The position numbers and the translations under genes were made by a program. A stretch of DNA of 64,000 nt from Patulibacter americanus DSM 16676 (lineage in GTDB: Bacteria > Actinomycetota > Thermoleophilia > Solirubrobacterales > Solirubrobacteraceae). Below are positions 40,077 to 48,569 of the stretch, in pieces. Each line of letters starts with the position of its first letter. Position 1 is the stretch's first letter. Under the pieces are notes generated by a model that saw only the letters and a program-made list of their open reading frames with translations, searched no databases and was not told the DNA's origin. Where the stretch lies: the NCBI RefSeq assembly GCF_000420025.1, contig NZ_ATUD01000003.1, positions 62,001-126,000 of the forward strand, in the 5' to 3' direction.

Positions 40077-40093
40077 GGGGGCCGGCTGAGGGG
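40068..40093 (+). repeat. Exact 13-bp tandem duplication spanning the permease stop codon
   Basis: GCCGGCTGAGGGG occurs at 40068-40080 and again at 40081-40093. Each copy carries the TGA. Confidence 0.85.
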
Positions 40094-40148
40094 AGCCGAC
40101 CCCGGGGGAGCGCGCGAGCGCCGGCTCGCCCGGGCCCCGGGGCCGCGC

Positions 40149-40208
40149 TTCGGGCTTCGGCGCATCTTCGCCACGTCAGGCGTGGCGAAGATGCGCCGAA
40201 GGCCCGAA
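40149..40208. terminator. 60-nt near-perfect hairpin between two genes
   Basis: A 27-nt arm (40149-40175) is the reverse complement of 40181-40208 except for one extra C, with a 5-nt loop TCAGG. It follows the permease and ends 30 bp before the next gene's promoter. It has no T-run. It is much longer than an ordinary terminator and may be a small palindromic element. Confidence 0.65.
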
Positions 40209-40237
40209 ACCCCCTGGTGCCGGGGCGCCCGCCGCAG

Positions 40238-40243
40238 TACCGT
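40238..40243 (+). promoter_or_regulatory. -10 element of the 223-aa membrane protein gene (leaderless)
   Basis: TACCGT, 7 nt before GTG 40251. It fixes the start codon. Confidence 0.6.
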
Positions 40244-40250
40244 CGGCCGC

Positions 40251-40922
40251 GTGGCGTGGATCCCGAGGCCGTCCCGGGCCGATCCCGATGAGGCGCGCGA
40301 GCTCGCACGCTGGCACCGCGAGCGGGCGGCGCGCGACGCGCTCGACGAGGTCGACCCCGCGCTGTGGGATCCGGAGCGCCCGGAGCGGACGCCCGCCGAG
40401 GCGAAGCGCCGGCCCATAGCCCGCGGCGACCACTGGCACCCGGACGGCTGGCCCTCCCGCGAGCCGGGGGAGGCGCCGCCGGACCCGGCGGACGACGAGG
40501 ACGACGACGGGCCCGACCCCGCGCTCCACACGAAGCCGCGGATCGCGGTCTACGCGGCGACCGCCGCCGTCTGGCTCGGGCTCGTCACGGTCCTGCACCT
40601 GCAGTGGTGGACCTTCGAGCGCAGCCTGTTCGTCTCGATCTTCGCCCCCTTCCTGCTGGGGCGGGTCGTCGAACGGGTGATCCTCAAGGCGCGCCCCGAC
40701 CTCAACCGCCACCGGGCCGTGGAGGAGGCGGTGCAGCGCCGCAGCCGGCAGAAGGCGGCGGAGCTGGGCGAGCGCGCGCAGCCGTACTGGGCGCGCGAGG
40801 GGGCGGACGCGATCGAGGCGCCGTCCACGCCGCGGGAGCCCGACCCCGCCGTCGAGAGGCCCCCGAGCGTCGAGGGGACCCCGGGCGAGGCCCGGGCTCC
40901 TCGCATCGACGAGCGCCCCTAG
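40251..40922 (+). CDS. Hypothetical membrane protein with two helices
   Basis: A 223-aa protein. Residues 1-100 are soluble and highly charged (VAWIPRPSRADPDEARELAR, with a DDEDDDG stretch). Two adjacent hydrophobic segments follow: IAVYAATAAVWLGLVTVLHL and SLFVSIFAPFLLGRVVERVI. The C-terminal 70 residues are again charged (ARPDLNRHRAVEEAVQRRSR). Both tails are therefore predicted on the same side, probably the cytoplasm. I do not recognise a family. Its stop codon shares CTAG with the convergent aldo/keto reductase gene. Confidence 0.75.
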   Translation: MAWIPRPSRADPDEARELARWHRERAARDALDEVDPALWDPERPERTPAEAKRRPIARGDHWHPDGWPSREPGEAPPDPADDEDDDGPDPALHTKPRIAVYAATAAVWLGLVTVLHLQWWTFERSLFVSIFAPFLLGRVVERVILKARPDLNRHRAVEEAVQRRSRQKAAELGERAQPYWAREGADAIEAPSTPREPDPAVERPPSVEGTPGEARAPRIDERP

Positions 40923-41761
40923 TGGCCGAACTCCTCCGAGTCGGTGACGCCCACGTCGCCGCCCTGGTCGAGCGCCGTGATGGCGGCGACCTCGTCAGCG
41001 GTGAGTGACCAGTCGAAGAGGGCCAGGTTCTCGCGCTGGCGCTGCGGGTCGGCGGACTTCGGCACGGTCACCAGGCCAAGCTCCATGTGCCAACGCAGCA
41101 CGATCTGCGCCGGGGTCTTGCCGCGCGCCTCGGCAATGCGGGTGATCGTCGCGTCGTGGCGGAGGTCGTCGCTACGCCCGCCGAGCGGGCTCCACGACTC
41201 GCAGACGATGCCCTGCTCGGCGAGGTACGTGCGGACCTCGGCGCGGGTCTTCGTCGGGTCGAGCTCGATCTGGTTCACGTCGGGGACCACGCCCGTCTCG
41301 GCGATCACCCGGTCGACGTGGGCGGGCTTGAAGTTCGACAGGCCGATGGCCTTCACGCGCCCGTCCTCGAGCAGCTTCACGAGCCCGCGGTAGGCGTCGA
41401 CGTAGCGGTCCTGCTGCGGGTTGGGCCAGTGGATGAGCAGCAGGTCGATCGTGTCGACGTCGAGCTTCCCGGCGCTGCGCTCGAAGGCCCGCTGCGCCTC
41501 GTCGACGCCGTGGTCCTCCTTGTTGAGCTTCGTCGTGACGAACAGCTCGTCCCGCGGCACGCCGCTGGCCTTCATGCCGCGCCCGACGCCCGTCTCGTTG
41601 CCGTAGTTGAACGCCGTGTCGATCAGCCGGTACCCCGAGCCGATGGCGGTCGCGACGGCCTGCTCCGCCTCGGCGTCGTCGAGCGGCCAGGTGCCGAGGC
41701 CGAGGCGCGGCATCTGCGCGCCGTTCTTCAGCGCGACGGTGGGGGCGAGGGGCTGGGTCAC
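40919..41761 (-). CDS. Aldo/keto reductase, 2,5-diketo-D-gluconate reductase-like
   Basis: A 280-aa monomeric NADPH-dependent reductase of the AKR5 type. The catalytic tetrad is in order: D in GYRLIDTAFNYGNE, Y in the same block, K in LFVTTKLNKEDHG and H in DLLLIHWPNPQQ. Cofactor residues occur late: VTVPKSADPQRQRENL. The GTG start at 41761 (VTQPLAPTVALKNG) is where DkgA/DkgB relatives begin; the open frame continues upstream without family similarity. Likely substrates are small aldehydes or keto sugars. Confidence 0.9.
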   Translation of the reverse strand: MTQPLAPTVALKNGAQMPRLGLGTWPLDDAEAEQAVATAIGSGYRLIDTAFNYGNETGVGRGMKASGVPRDELFVTTKLNKEDHGVDEAQRAFERSAGKLDVDTIDLLLIHWPNPQQDRYVDAYRGLVKLLEDGRVKAIGLSNFKPAHVDRVIAETGVVPDVNQIELDPTKTRAEVRTYLAEQGIVCESWSPLGGRSDDLRHDATITRIAEARGKTPAQIVLRWHMELGLVTVPKSADPQRQRENLALFDWSLTADEVAAITALDQGGDVGVTDSEEFGH

Positions 41762-41891
41762 GGTGGGGCCTTCCGGTTCGGGGGCGTCCCGCGGCGCGGG
41801 ACGGAGCTTCCTGTTGCGCGTACCCAGGGAGCGTGCGCCCGGCACGCGTCGTCGAGGGCGGGCCGACCGGGCGGGGTGCGAGGCTCCGGCC

Positions 41892-44603
41892 ATGGTCGAC
41901 GTTGCGTGGCGTGCCCGGGCCCACGAGCTCCTGCGCGAGATCCTCGTCATCCACGGCGCGGTGCCGTTCGACGACGTGGGCGGGTGGATCGGCCGGGAGC
42001 TGTCGCGGGCACGTCCGCCGGCCGTCGTCCGGCACGCCACGGGGACGCGCGTCCTGACGCTCGACCCGTACGGCGAGCTGGGGGTCCAGAGCGACGCGTG
42101 GATCGACGAACCGACGGGTGGGCGCCGCGCGGCGGCGGGGTTCGACGCCGACGGCGCCATCGTCTCCGCCACGTCGAGCTGGGGGCGCCGCGAGGAGGAG
42201 GAACCCGAGGCCGTCGGCTGGCGGCTGGCCGACGGCACGCCGGTGCTCGTCACCCGCGGGAATTTCAGCGTGCAGGCGCGGTCGGTGCTGGCCGACGGCT
42301 CGTCGGTCGTCGTCATCGCGTCGTTCCCGGCCCAGGGCCCGGACGATCAGGTCGAGGAGCTGACGGTGGCGCTCGCCACAGCGGAAGGGTCCGACGGCGT
42401 CCGGCACACGCGAGCGTGGGCCTGGACGCCGACGATCCCCGGCCGTGCGTCGGTCGGCGTGCGCGTCGATCGCATCGTGACGGACGGCGAGGGTCGCCCG
42501 GTAGAGCGCTGGGCCGCGCCGTCCACGGACGATGACGCGCCGGACGACCAGGACGAGGCGCCGGTCGGCCGCCAGGTCGACGAGCTCCACGTGACAGACG
42601 CCGCCGGCCTGCTCGACGCCCTCGTCGATCTCGTCGCCGCGGCGGAGACCCCGGCGCGGCAGGAGCTGCGGTGGTCGCTGCGGCTGCACGGCCCGCCCCC
42701 GCCCCTCCCCGCCGGAGACGGGGCCGTGGAGGACGCTGCGCGCGCCATGCTCCGGACCGTCCGCCGTGCCGGCGCCGCTGCCGGGCTGCCCGCGCCGTGC
42801 GCCGTCGCGCTGACCTGGCAGACGGACGACGGCCCGTGGCCCGGTCCGCTCCCGGAGCTGCTCGTTGTCGATCGAGCGTTCGCCGACGCCTACCGCGCGC
42901 TGCCGGACGCCCGCTCCGCCGCCTACAATCTGCACCGTGCCCGCGCCGCAGGCGAGGGCGTGGAGATCTCCCTCCTCGACCACGCCGACGACGCGACGCT
43001 CGACGCCTGGACACCCCTACGTCGCGGCATCGACCCCGAGGACGACGACGCGTCGGCGGCCGCCGCGCGTCGGCTCGCGGAGGTCCGTCGCCGCCTGCTG
43101 GAGCTGCTGCTCGCCGAGACGTGGCCGGCGCCCTGGGTCGGGCCCGTCCTGCCGTGGCTCGCGTTCGGGTCGGATGGGATCGAGGACGGTGCGTACGGTC
43201 CGCGAGGGCTCGACCCGTGGGGCGAGATCGCGGCGTTCGCCTCGGCGGAGGACCTCGCCGCGCTCACCGACGCGTGGCCGCCCGGGCCGTCCCGGGCCTC
43301 GGACTCCGACGAGGATCCGTCAGGGGCCCGGGACGACGACCCGGACGGCGGCGACGCGGAGGAAGGCACGTTCGTCCTGTTCGAGCACCGCACGGAGGGC
43401 GGTGGGCGCCTCGAGATCGGGTTCGGCGCCTTCGACCACGCTCCGCCGGGGGCGCGGCCCACCGGGCCGGGCGTCGGCCTCTCTGCCGGGGGCGGCGGGC
43501 GCGTGCGGGATGCCGGGGACGACGAGGGCTTCGAGGACGACGAAGCTGCGTCCGGCGCCTCCCCGGACGACGAGGACGAGCACGCCTCCGGCGACCGCTG
43601 GGAGACCCAGGACGACGCGCCCCGCCCGACCGACGAGCTGACGGTGCAGGCCGCGGCGTCGCGCACGGCGTTCCGGGCCCTGCTCGAACGCGAGGGACTG
43701 GCCGACGCCGCGGCCCGGCTGGCGGATGCGGCCCGCTACGGGTTCGCGCTCGAACCCCGCCCCGGCGCGCGCAGCCGGATCGCCGGCCCGCCGCTGCTGC
43801 CCGCGGGCGCCGCCTGGCCGACGACCGGCGACGGAGAACCGCTCACGTTCCTCGCGGCGATCGACCTGAGCGAGCTGCCGGAGGCACCGGAACCGCTGCC
43901 CCTGCCGGCCACGGGCTGGCTGCTCGTCTACGTGCTGCTCGAGAACCCCGATCCCGACGAGGGCATCCCCGGGTTCGTCGAGGGCGGCCCCGAGGCGGGC
44001 ACGGCGGTCGTGCTGCACGTGTCCGGCAGCGCGCCGCCGCTCGAGGTCGCGGACCCGCCGGCCGTCGGCGTCCTCCGTCCCCAGCCGGTCGACGCGTGGA
44101 GCGACGAGGACGACGACCCGTGGGACGAGGGCGACGAGGATCGGTGGGACGAGGACCCGGACGAAGCGGACCAGGGCCCGAGCGATGACGAGGGGGTGGT
44201 CGAGGGCCCCGAGCACGGCGCCCCGTCAGCGGGCCCCGCCGACCCCGTCGCGGCCCAGCCGATCGGGTTCCGGCTCGTGCTCGAGCCGCTGCAGGACTAC
44301 GAGGTCGCGGACCGTCTCGGGCTGCACCCGAGCGTGGAGCATCGGTACGACCGGATCGTCGGCGACCTGCCGGACCGTTGGGCCCACCGGGCCGGCCCGG
44401 TGCAGGGCACTCTCCTCGGCGCCGACCCGGGGGTCCAGGGCCACCCCGTCGAGGACGACGAGATCGTGCTGCTGGCGCTGGCCGGCACCCCGGAGCTCGG
44501 CCTGGAGTGGGGCGACGGCGGGGACCTCCGCGTGCTGATCGGGACGGACGACGCCGCGGCCGGCCGGTGGGAGGGCGCCTGGGCGGTCGGCGACAGCTGC
44601 TGA
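41892..44603 (+). CDS. Large acidic protein with C-terminal DUF1963 domain
   Basis: A 903-aa cytoplasmic protein. The C-terminal third (about residues 615-903) matches DUF1963/YwqG: SRIAGPPLLPAGAAWP, FLAAIDLSELPE, LLVYVLLENPDPDEG and the final EIVLLALAGTPELGLEWGDG. It is interrupted by an Asp/Glu/Trp-rich loop of about 65 residues. The N-terminal 600 residues are not recognised and contain another acidic linker. The function of DUF1963 is unknown; members are often in polymorphic-toxin immunity or stress contexts, but nothing here shows that. The start is ATG 41892. Confidence 0.78.
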   Translation: MVDVAWRARAHELLREILVIHGAVPFDDVGGWIGRELSRARPPAVVRHATGTRVLTLDPYGELGVQSDAWIDEPTGGRRAAAGFDADGAIVSATSSWGRREEEEPEAVGWRLADGTPVLVTRGNFSVQARSVLADGSSVVVIASFPAQGPDDQVEELTVALATAEGSDGVRHTRAWAWTPTIPGRASVGVRVDRIVTDGEGRPVERWAAPSTDDDAPDDQDEAPVGRQVDELHVTDAAGLLDALVDLVAAAETPARQELRWSLRLHGPPPPLPAGDGAVEDAARAMLRTVRRAGAAAGLPAPCAVALTWQTDDGPWPGPLPELLVVDRAFADAYRALPDARSAAYNLHRARAAGEGVEISLLDHADDATLDAWTPLRRGIDPEDDDASAAAARRLAEVRRRLLELLLAETWPAPWVGPVLPWLAFGSDGIEDGAYGPRGLDPWGEIAAFASAEDLAALTDAWPPGPSRASDSDEDPSGARDDDPDGGDAEEGTFVLFEHRTEGGGRLEIGFGAFDHAPPGARPTGPGVGLSAGGGGRVRDAGDDEGFEDDEAASGASPDDEDEHASGDRWETQDDAPRPTDELTVQAAASRTAFRALLEREGLADAAARLADAARYGFALEPRPGARSRIAGPPLLPAGAAWPTTGDGEPLTFLAAIDLSELPEAPEPLPLPATGWLLVYVLLENPDPDEGIPGFVEGGPEAGTAVVLHVSGSAPPLEVADPPAVGVLRPQPVDAWSDEDDDPWDEGDEDRWDEDPDEADQGPSDDEGVVEGPEHGAPSAGPADPVAAQPIGFRLVLEPLQDYEVADRLGLHPSVEHRYDRIVGDLPDRWAHRAGPVQGTLLGADPGVQGHPVEDDEIVLLALAGTPELGLEWGDGGDLRVLIGTDDAAAGRWEGAWAVGDSC

Positions 44604-44689
44604 GCGGGCGGGGGAGCCCGCGGTCGCCGTGCCCGGACCGGCCGCTACGCTCGTCGCTCACCCGTCCCCGGACCCCGAGGCACCCCCGC

Positions 44690-45277
44690 ATGACCCACGA
44701 GAACGTCGTCTCGATCCGCCTCGAGGACCCGGAGCGCGCCCCCGAGGCGCTCGGGCTGCTGCGCGAGGCGTCGCAGAGCGGCAAGCTCGGCCTGCACGCC
44801 GCGGTCGTCGTGAGAGTCGCCGACGACGGCACGGTGCACGTGGAGGACCTGGAGGAGACGCCGGGCCCCGGGATGCAGCGCGGCGGCGCGCTCGGCGGCC
44901 TGCTCGGCGTGCTCGGCGGACCGCTGGGGATGCTCGTCGGGTTCGGTGTCGGGGCCCGGCTGGGCGAGACCGCCGATGCCGCGGACGCCGAGGTCGAGGA
45001 GGACGCGCTCGTCGAGGCGGTGCGCCACCTGCCGGCCGGGTCGACCGCTGTGGTGGCCGAGGTCGAGGAGCAGGCGGAGAACGAGCCGCGCCTCGACGAG
45101 CTCATGGCCTCCGTCGGCGGCACCGTCCACCGGCGCCCGGTCGAGGCGCTGCTCGACGAGCTCGAGACGCACCTCGCCGAGGGCGTCGTGCCCGACGCGG
45201 TCCCGGACGCCCCGCGCACCGAGCGCGGCGAGCGGATCGACGCGCTGCGGGCGCGCATCGAGGGCCGCGTCCTCTAG
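44690..45277 (+). CDS. DUF1269-like protein
   Basis: A 195-aa protein with the DUF1269 layout: an N-terminal alpha/beta part (VVSIRLEDPERAPEALGLLR, AAVVVRVADDGTVHVEDLEE), then a Gly/Leu-rich membrane-like segment (GGALGGLLGVLGGPLGMLVG) and a C-terminal part with STAVVAEVEEQAENEP. The glycine-rich segment resembles a glycine zipper and may insert into membranes. Function unknown. The start is ATG 44690 with GAGG upstream; a TACGCT hexamer lies 39 nt before it (44645-44650). It is convergent with the ybaK gene. Confidence 0.78.
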   Translation: MTHENVVSIRLEDPERAPEALGLLREASQSGKLGLHAAVVVRVADDGTVHVEDLEETPGPGMQRGGALGGLLGVLGGPLGMLVGFGVGARLGETADAADAEVEEDALVEAVRHLPAGSTAVVAEVEEQAENEPRLDELMASVGGTVHRRPVEALLDELETHLAEGVVPDAVPDAPRTERGERIDALRARIEGRVL

Positions 45278-45359
45278 GACCCGGCGCGGCCCGACGCGGA
45301 CCGGCGGCCGCGCCGGTCCGCCGGGCGTCCCGGACGGCCGTCGAGCGTCCGTGCCGGGC

Positions 45360-45827
45360 CTACGTGTCGCGCCGCAGCCGCCGGACCTCGGCCTGCGTCA
45401 GCGCCACCAGGTCGGCGGGCGCCAGCTCGATCTCGAGCCCCCGGCGGCCCGCGCTGACGTAGACCGTGTCGTGCTCCAGGGCGCTCTCGTCGACCAGCGT
45501 CGGCAGCGCGCGGCGCTGGCCCAGCGGGCTGATGCCGCCCGCCACGTAGCCCGTGGTGCGCTCGGCCTTCGTCGGGTCGGCCATCGTCACGCGCTTGCCC
45601 AGCGAGCGCAGGTCGAGCGTGTCGCCCGCCGGGACGACGCAGACCGCCAGGCCGTCGTCGCGCTGCACGACCAGGGTCTTCAGGACCCACGCGGGGTCGA
45701 GGCCGAGCGCCTCGGCCGCTTCGAGCGCGTAGGAGTCGGCCGACGGGTCGTGCGTGTATTCGTGCAGCTCGAAGGCGACGCCGGCCGCGCGCGCCGCGCG
45801 GGTCCCCGGGGTCTCGCGGCCCGCCAC
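45360..45827 (-). CDS. ybaK: Cys-tRNA(Pro) deacylase (YbaK/EbsC family)
   Basis: A 155-aa trans-editing enzyme that hydrolyses Cys mischarged on tRNA-Pro. Family features: FELHEYTHDPSADSYALEAA, the catalytic-pocket lysine in AWVLKTLVVQRD, and ERTTGYVAGGISPLGQRRAL, the conserved G-G-x-S/C-P-x-G motif. Length is typical (about 155-160). The GTG start at 45827 follows the stop of a small winged-helix gene by 3 nt, so the two form an operon. Confidence 0.92.
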   Translation of the reverse strand: MAGRETPGTRAARAAGVAFELHEYTHDPSADSYALEAAEALGLDPAWVLKTLVVQRDDGLAVCVVPAGDTLDLRSLGKRVTMADPTKAERTTGYVAGGISPLGQRRALPTLVDESALEHDTVYVSAGRRGLEIELAPADLVALTQAEVRRLRRDT

Positions 45828-45830
45828 CGC

Positions 45831-46061
45831 TCAGGCCTCCAGCCGGCCGACGCCGGCGTCGGTCAGGGCCCAGGTGCCGTCGTCGAGCGGCGTCGCGTGG
45901 CCCTTCTCCGCGAGGGAGGCGAGGTTCAGCGGGGTGCGCATGTCGCCGTGCCCGCGGCCGATCGCTTCGTCGATCGCCGCCACGGACACGCCCACCCCGG
46001 CCCGCCCGCCCGCGAGCCGGCCCAGCGCGGTGGTGACGTGGACGAGGTCGCGCGCGCTCAT
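45831..46061 (-). CDS. Small winged-helix-like protein upstream of ybaK
   Basis: A 76-aa protein starting MSARDLVHVTTALGRLAGGR. The pattern of three helices and a beta hairpin (IDEAIGRGHGDMRTPLNLAS, KGHATPLDDGTWALTDAGVG) resembles a winged-helix fold, as in small archaeal/bacterial transcription or RNA-binding proteins. No family is assigned with certainty. CAGGAT 6 nt before the ATG serves as the -10 of the two-gene unit with ybaK. Confidence 0.68.
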   Translation of the reverse strand: MSARDLVHVTTALGRLAGGRAGVGVSVAAIDEAIGRGHGDMRTPLNLASLAEKGHATPLDDGTWALTDAGVGRLEA

Positions 46062-46142
46062 GGACGGATCCTGCCACGGCGGGCGGTCGCGCCCTCAGGG
46101 CGGGCCGGGTGCCGGAATTTGCGTGTTGCATGCCGAAGCCGT

Positions 46143-46148
46143 TACGGT
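46143..46148 (+). promoter_or_regulatory. -10 element of the small secreted protein gene (leaderless)
   Basis: TACGGT, 6 nt before ATG 46155. Confidence 0.6.
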
Positions 46149-46154
46149 CGTTCC

Positions 46155-46577
46155 ATGGCCCGTTTCCAGTCCCGTCCCCTGTCCCGTCTCCCGCTCCTCT
46201 CCCTCGCCCTGGCGGCCACCGTGCCCGTGGGCGCCGTCGTCGCCGCCGCCCCCGCGAGCGCCTCGAAGCCGCGCTTCACCGCGAAGCAGGCGTTCCGCAA
46301 GGGCATCCGCGAGACCGCCCGGATCGAGGCGCCGGGGTCCAAGCCGTCGCGGATCCGGATCTCCTGCGTCGAGATCCCGAAGATCGACGACCGGGGGCGC
46401 TGCACGGGCAGCTTCGACCTGGTCCGGAAGGGCCGCCGGGCGCACTACCTGCTCAAGCCGGACGCCGGCACCTTCCGGATCTCGCACGGGGCCGTGATGT
46501 ACGAGGTGTCCGCCAAGGCGGAGAAGAAGGTCCGCGGGCTCCCGCTGCGGACGGGCATCACCGGCATCCTGCAGTAG
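46155..46577 (+). CDS. Small secreted basic protein
   Basis: A 140-aa protein. Residues 1-36 form a Sec signal (LLSLALAATVPVGAVVAAAP, cleavage after ASA). The mature part is about 104 aa, basic, with two cysteines (RISCVEIPKIDDRGRC) that could form a disulfide, and a beta-rich remainder (RISHGAVMYEVSAKAEKK). I recognise no family. It is transcribed alone from a leaderless promoter. It could be a cell-wall or matrix protein, but nothing in the sequence decides that. Confidence 0.75.
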   Translation: MARFQSRPLSRLPLLSLALAATVPVGAVVAAAPASASKPRFTAKQAFRKGIRETARIEAPGSKPSRIRISCVEIPKIDDRGRCTGSFDLVRKGRRAHYLLKPDAGTFRISHGAVMYEVSAKAEKKVRGLPLRTGITGILQ

Positions 46578-46602
46578 TGCCCGGGCCGGCGATGGGCGCC
46601 GC

Positions 46603-46608
46603 TAGGGT
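46603..46608 (+). promoter_or_regulatory. -10 element of the ABM-domain gene (leaderless)
   Basis: TAGGGT, 6 nt before ATG 46615. Confidence 0.6.
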
Positions 46609-46614
46609 CGCCCC

Positions 46615-46902
46615 ATGTCGCTCATCGTCGTCGCCCACCTCTACGCCCAGGAGGGCCGTGAGGACGAGGTCCTGCAGACGCTCCGCACGCTGACGGAGGA
46701 GACGCTGAAGGAGGACGGCTGCGAGTCCTACGTGCTGCACCGCTCCATCGACGACCCGCGCGACTTCACGTTCGTCGAGTCGTGGGCGAGCGTCGACGCG
46801 CTCGCCGCCCACGACCGGCAGCCGCACCTGGCCAAGGCGTTCGAGCGCGCGGACGAGCTCTTCGCCCGCGCGCCCGACGTCCGCCGCTACGAGGCGGTCT
46901 GA
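46615..46902 (+). CDS. Antibiotic biosynthesis monooxygenase (ABM) domain protein, putative quinol monooxygenase
   Basis: A 95-aa dimeric alpha/beta ferredoxin-like protein of the ABM/YgiN family. Conserved parts: LIVVAHLYAQEGREDEVLQT, EDGCESYVLHRSIDDPRDFT and FVESWASVDALAAHDRQPHL. YgiN-type proteins oxidise quinols without a cofactor; others have structural or signalling roles. Length is normal. A single leaderless gene. Confidence 0.87.
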   Translation: MSLIVVAHLYAQEGREDEVLQTLRTLTEETLKEDGCESYVLHRSIDDPRDFTFVESWASVDALAAHDRQPHLAKAFERADELFARAPDVRRYEAV

Positions 46903-46984
46903 CCCGGGCGGGGCCGGCCCGTCACCGCCGGCACCCCGGCCGGCGGCCGGCTCCCCGGACGGACGTGCGGCCCGGACCGGTCCC

Positions 46985-47857
46985 TCACCCCGCGGTGAGG
47001 TGCGCCAGCACGTGCTCCGCGAACGCGTCTGGGGCCTCGAGGTGCACGAAGTGCCCGGCGCCCGGGATCGACGCGCGGGTCAGGCCGCCCGGGAAGAGGT
47101 CGTCCATCCCGGCGTAGAGGCCGGGCGCCACGCACGCGTCGTCCTCGCCGTTGACCACCAGCGTGGGCACGGGGACCCGCCCGAGGGCGACCCGGCGGAC
47201 CTCCCGGTCGACGAAGCTGCGCGGCAGCCCGCGGTAGTAGCCGAGCGCGGCCGCCAGGCGGCCCGGGCCCTCGAGTCCGCGGCGGAGGGTCGCGAGCTCG
47301 TCCTCCGTCGGGTCCCACGTGGGCGACCAGCGGCGGGCGAGGTCGTCGATCCAACGGAGGTCCGTGCGGGCGATGAGGCGCTCGGGCAGGTCGGGCACCT
47401 GGAACTGCAGCATGTAGCGGGAGCGCCAGAGCTGGCCCAGGGAGGGCGAGCGGAGGATCGCCGCAGGGTGCGGCACGGCCGCGGCGACGATCCGGTGCAC
47501 GCGGTGCGGGGCGAGGTTGGCGGCCGCGTAGGCCGTCGCGGCGCCCCAGTCGTGGCCGACGATCATGAGCTCCTCCTCGCCCAACTCGTCGGCGACGGCG
47601 ATGGCGTCGCGGGCCAGGTCCAGCAGGGTCGTCGTGCGGCCCGGCGGGCGGTCGGAGGGCGCGTAGCCGCGCATCGCGGGCGCCACGGCGCGGTAGCCCG
47701 CGTCGGCCAGGGTCTCGAGCAGCCCGACCATGCTCCACGCGCTGTCGGGGAACCCGTGGAGGCAGACCACGAGCGGGCCCTCGCCGCGCTCCAGCAGGGC
47801 CAGGTCGACGTCGCCGGCGTCGACCCGGCCGGGGGCAGACACCGTGCCCGCGCTCAC
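46985..47857 (-). CDS. Alpha/beta hydrolase, epoxide hydrolase-like
   Basis: A 290-aa alpha/beta-fold enzyme. The oxyanion region is VVCLHGFPDSAWS. The nucleophile elbow is MIVGHDWGAATAY, with Asp as nucleophile, as in epoxide hydrolases and haloalkane dehalogenases. The catalytic His is in IPGAGHFVHLEAPDAF near the C-terminus. The motif AVAPAMRGYAPSDRPP is typical of epoxide-hydrolase relatives. The GTG start at 47857 overlaps the stop of the NUDIX gene (GTGA), so the two are co-translated. Substrate unknown. Confidence 0.88.
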   Translation of the reverse strand: MSAGTVSAPGRVDAGDVDLALLERGEGPLVVCLHGFPDSAWSMVGLLETLADAGYRAVAPAMRGYAPSDRPPGRTTTLLDLARDAIAVADELGEEELMIVGHDWGAATAYAAANLAPHRVHRIVAAAVPHPAAILRSPSLGQLWRSRYMLQFQVPDLPERLIARTDLRWIDDLARRWSPTWDPTEDELATLRRGLEGPGRLAAALGYYRGLPRSFVDREVRRVALGRVPVPTLVVNGEDDACVAPGLYAGMDDLFPGGLTRASIPGAGHFVHLEAPDAFAEHVLAHLTAG

Positions 47858-48507
47858 CGGACCACGCCCTCGCGGTCGGCCCACCCCAGCAGCATGATCG
47901 TCTTGCCGTCGGCGATCTCGCCCGTGCCGACCATCGCGAGCGCGTCGTCCAGGCGCAGCTCGACGAGCTCGATCTCCTCGCCCTCCGCGGCGACACCACC
48001 GCCGTCCTCCGCCCGCAGGTCCGCCGAGCGGTACGGGGCGGCGAAGAAGTGGAGCCGCTCCGTCACCGACCCGGGGCTCATGTAGGCGTCGAAGAGGTGG
48101 CGGACCTCGCCGACCCGCACCCCGGTCTCCTCGTGCGCCTCGCGGCGGATGGCGGTCTCGGGGTCGTCGTCGTCCAGGAGCCCGGCGCAGGCCTCGATCA
48201 GCATGCCGTCCGGGTGCCCGTTCTCGAACGCCGGCCAACGGAACTGCCGCGTGAGCAGCACGGTCCCGGCCTCGGGGTCGTAGAGGAGGATCGTCGCGCC
48301 GTTGCCGCGGTCGTAGGCCTCGCGCTGCTGCCTGGTCCACGTGCCGTCGGGGCCGCGCCAGTCGAAGGTCGCGCGCCGCAGCACGAACCACGCGTCGGAC
48401 AGCACCTCGCGTGCGACGGGGCGGACGCGGGGGTTCTCGCCCAGGCCGGCGAAGGTCAGCGGTGCGCCCTCCGGGTCCGGCGGGGCGTCGTGCGTCGGGG
48501 AGGCCAC
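47854..48507 (-). CDS. NUDIX hydrolase, NudK-like
   Basis: A 217-aa nucleoside-diphosphate-sugar pyrophosphatase. The Nudix box runs GLLDDDDPETAIRREAHEETGV with the REAHEETG catalytic core. The N-terminal part, WFVLRRATFDWRGPDGTWTR and YDRGNGATILLYDPEAGTVL, resembles NudK (GDP-mannose/ADP-sugar pyrophosphatase). The GTG start at 48507 follows GACGAT by 6 nt. It forms a two-gene operon with the alpha/beta hydrolase downstream. Confidence 0.88.
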   Translation of the reverse strand: MASPTHDAPPDPEGAPLTFAGLGENPRVRPVAREVLSDAWFVLRRATFDWRGPDGTWTRQQREAYDRGNGATILLYDPEAGTVLLTRQFRWPAFENGHPDGMLIEACAGLLDDDDPETAIRREAHEETGVRVGEVRHLFDAYMSPGSVTERLHFFAAPYRSADLRAEDGGGVAAEGEEIELVELRLDDALAMVGTGEIADGKTIMLLGWADREGVVR

Positions 48508-48569
48508 GCGGGCATCGTCGCACCGCCGCCGGAGCGTGCGGAATCCGAGAGGCGGGCATTGGTGCCCCC

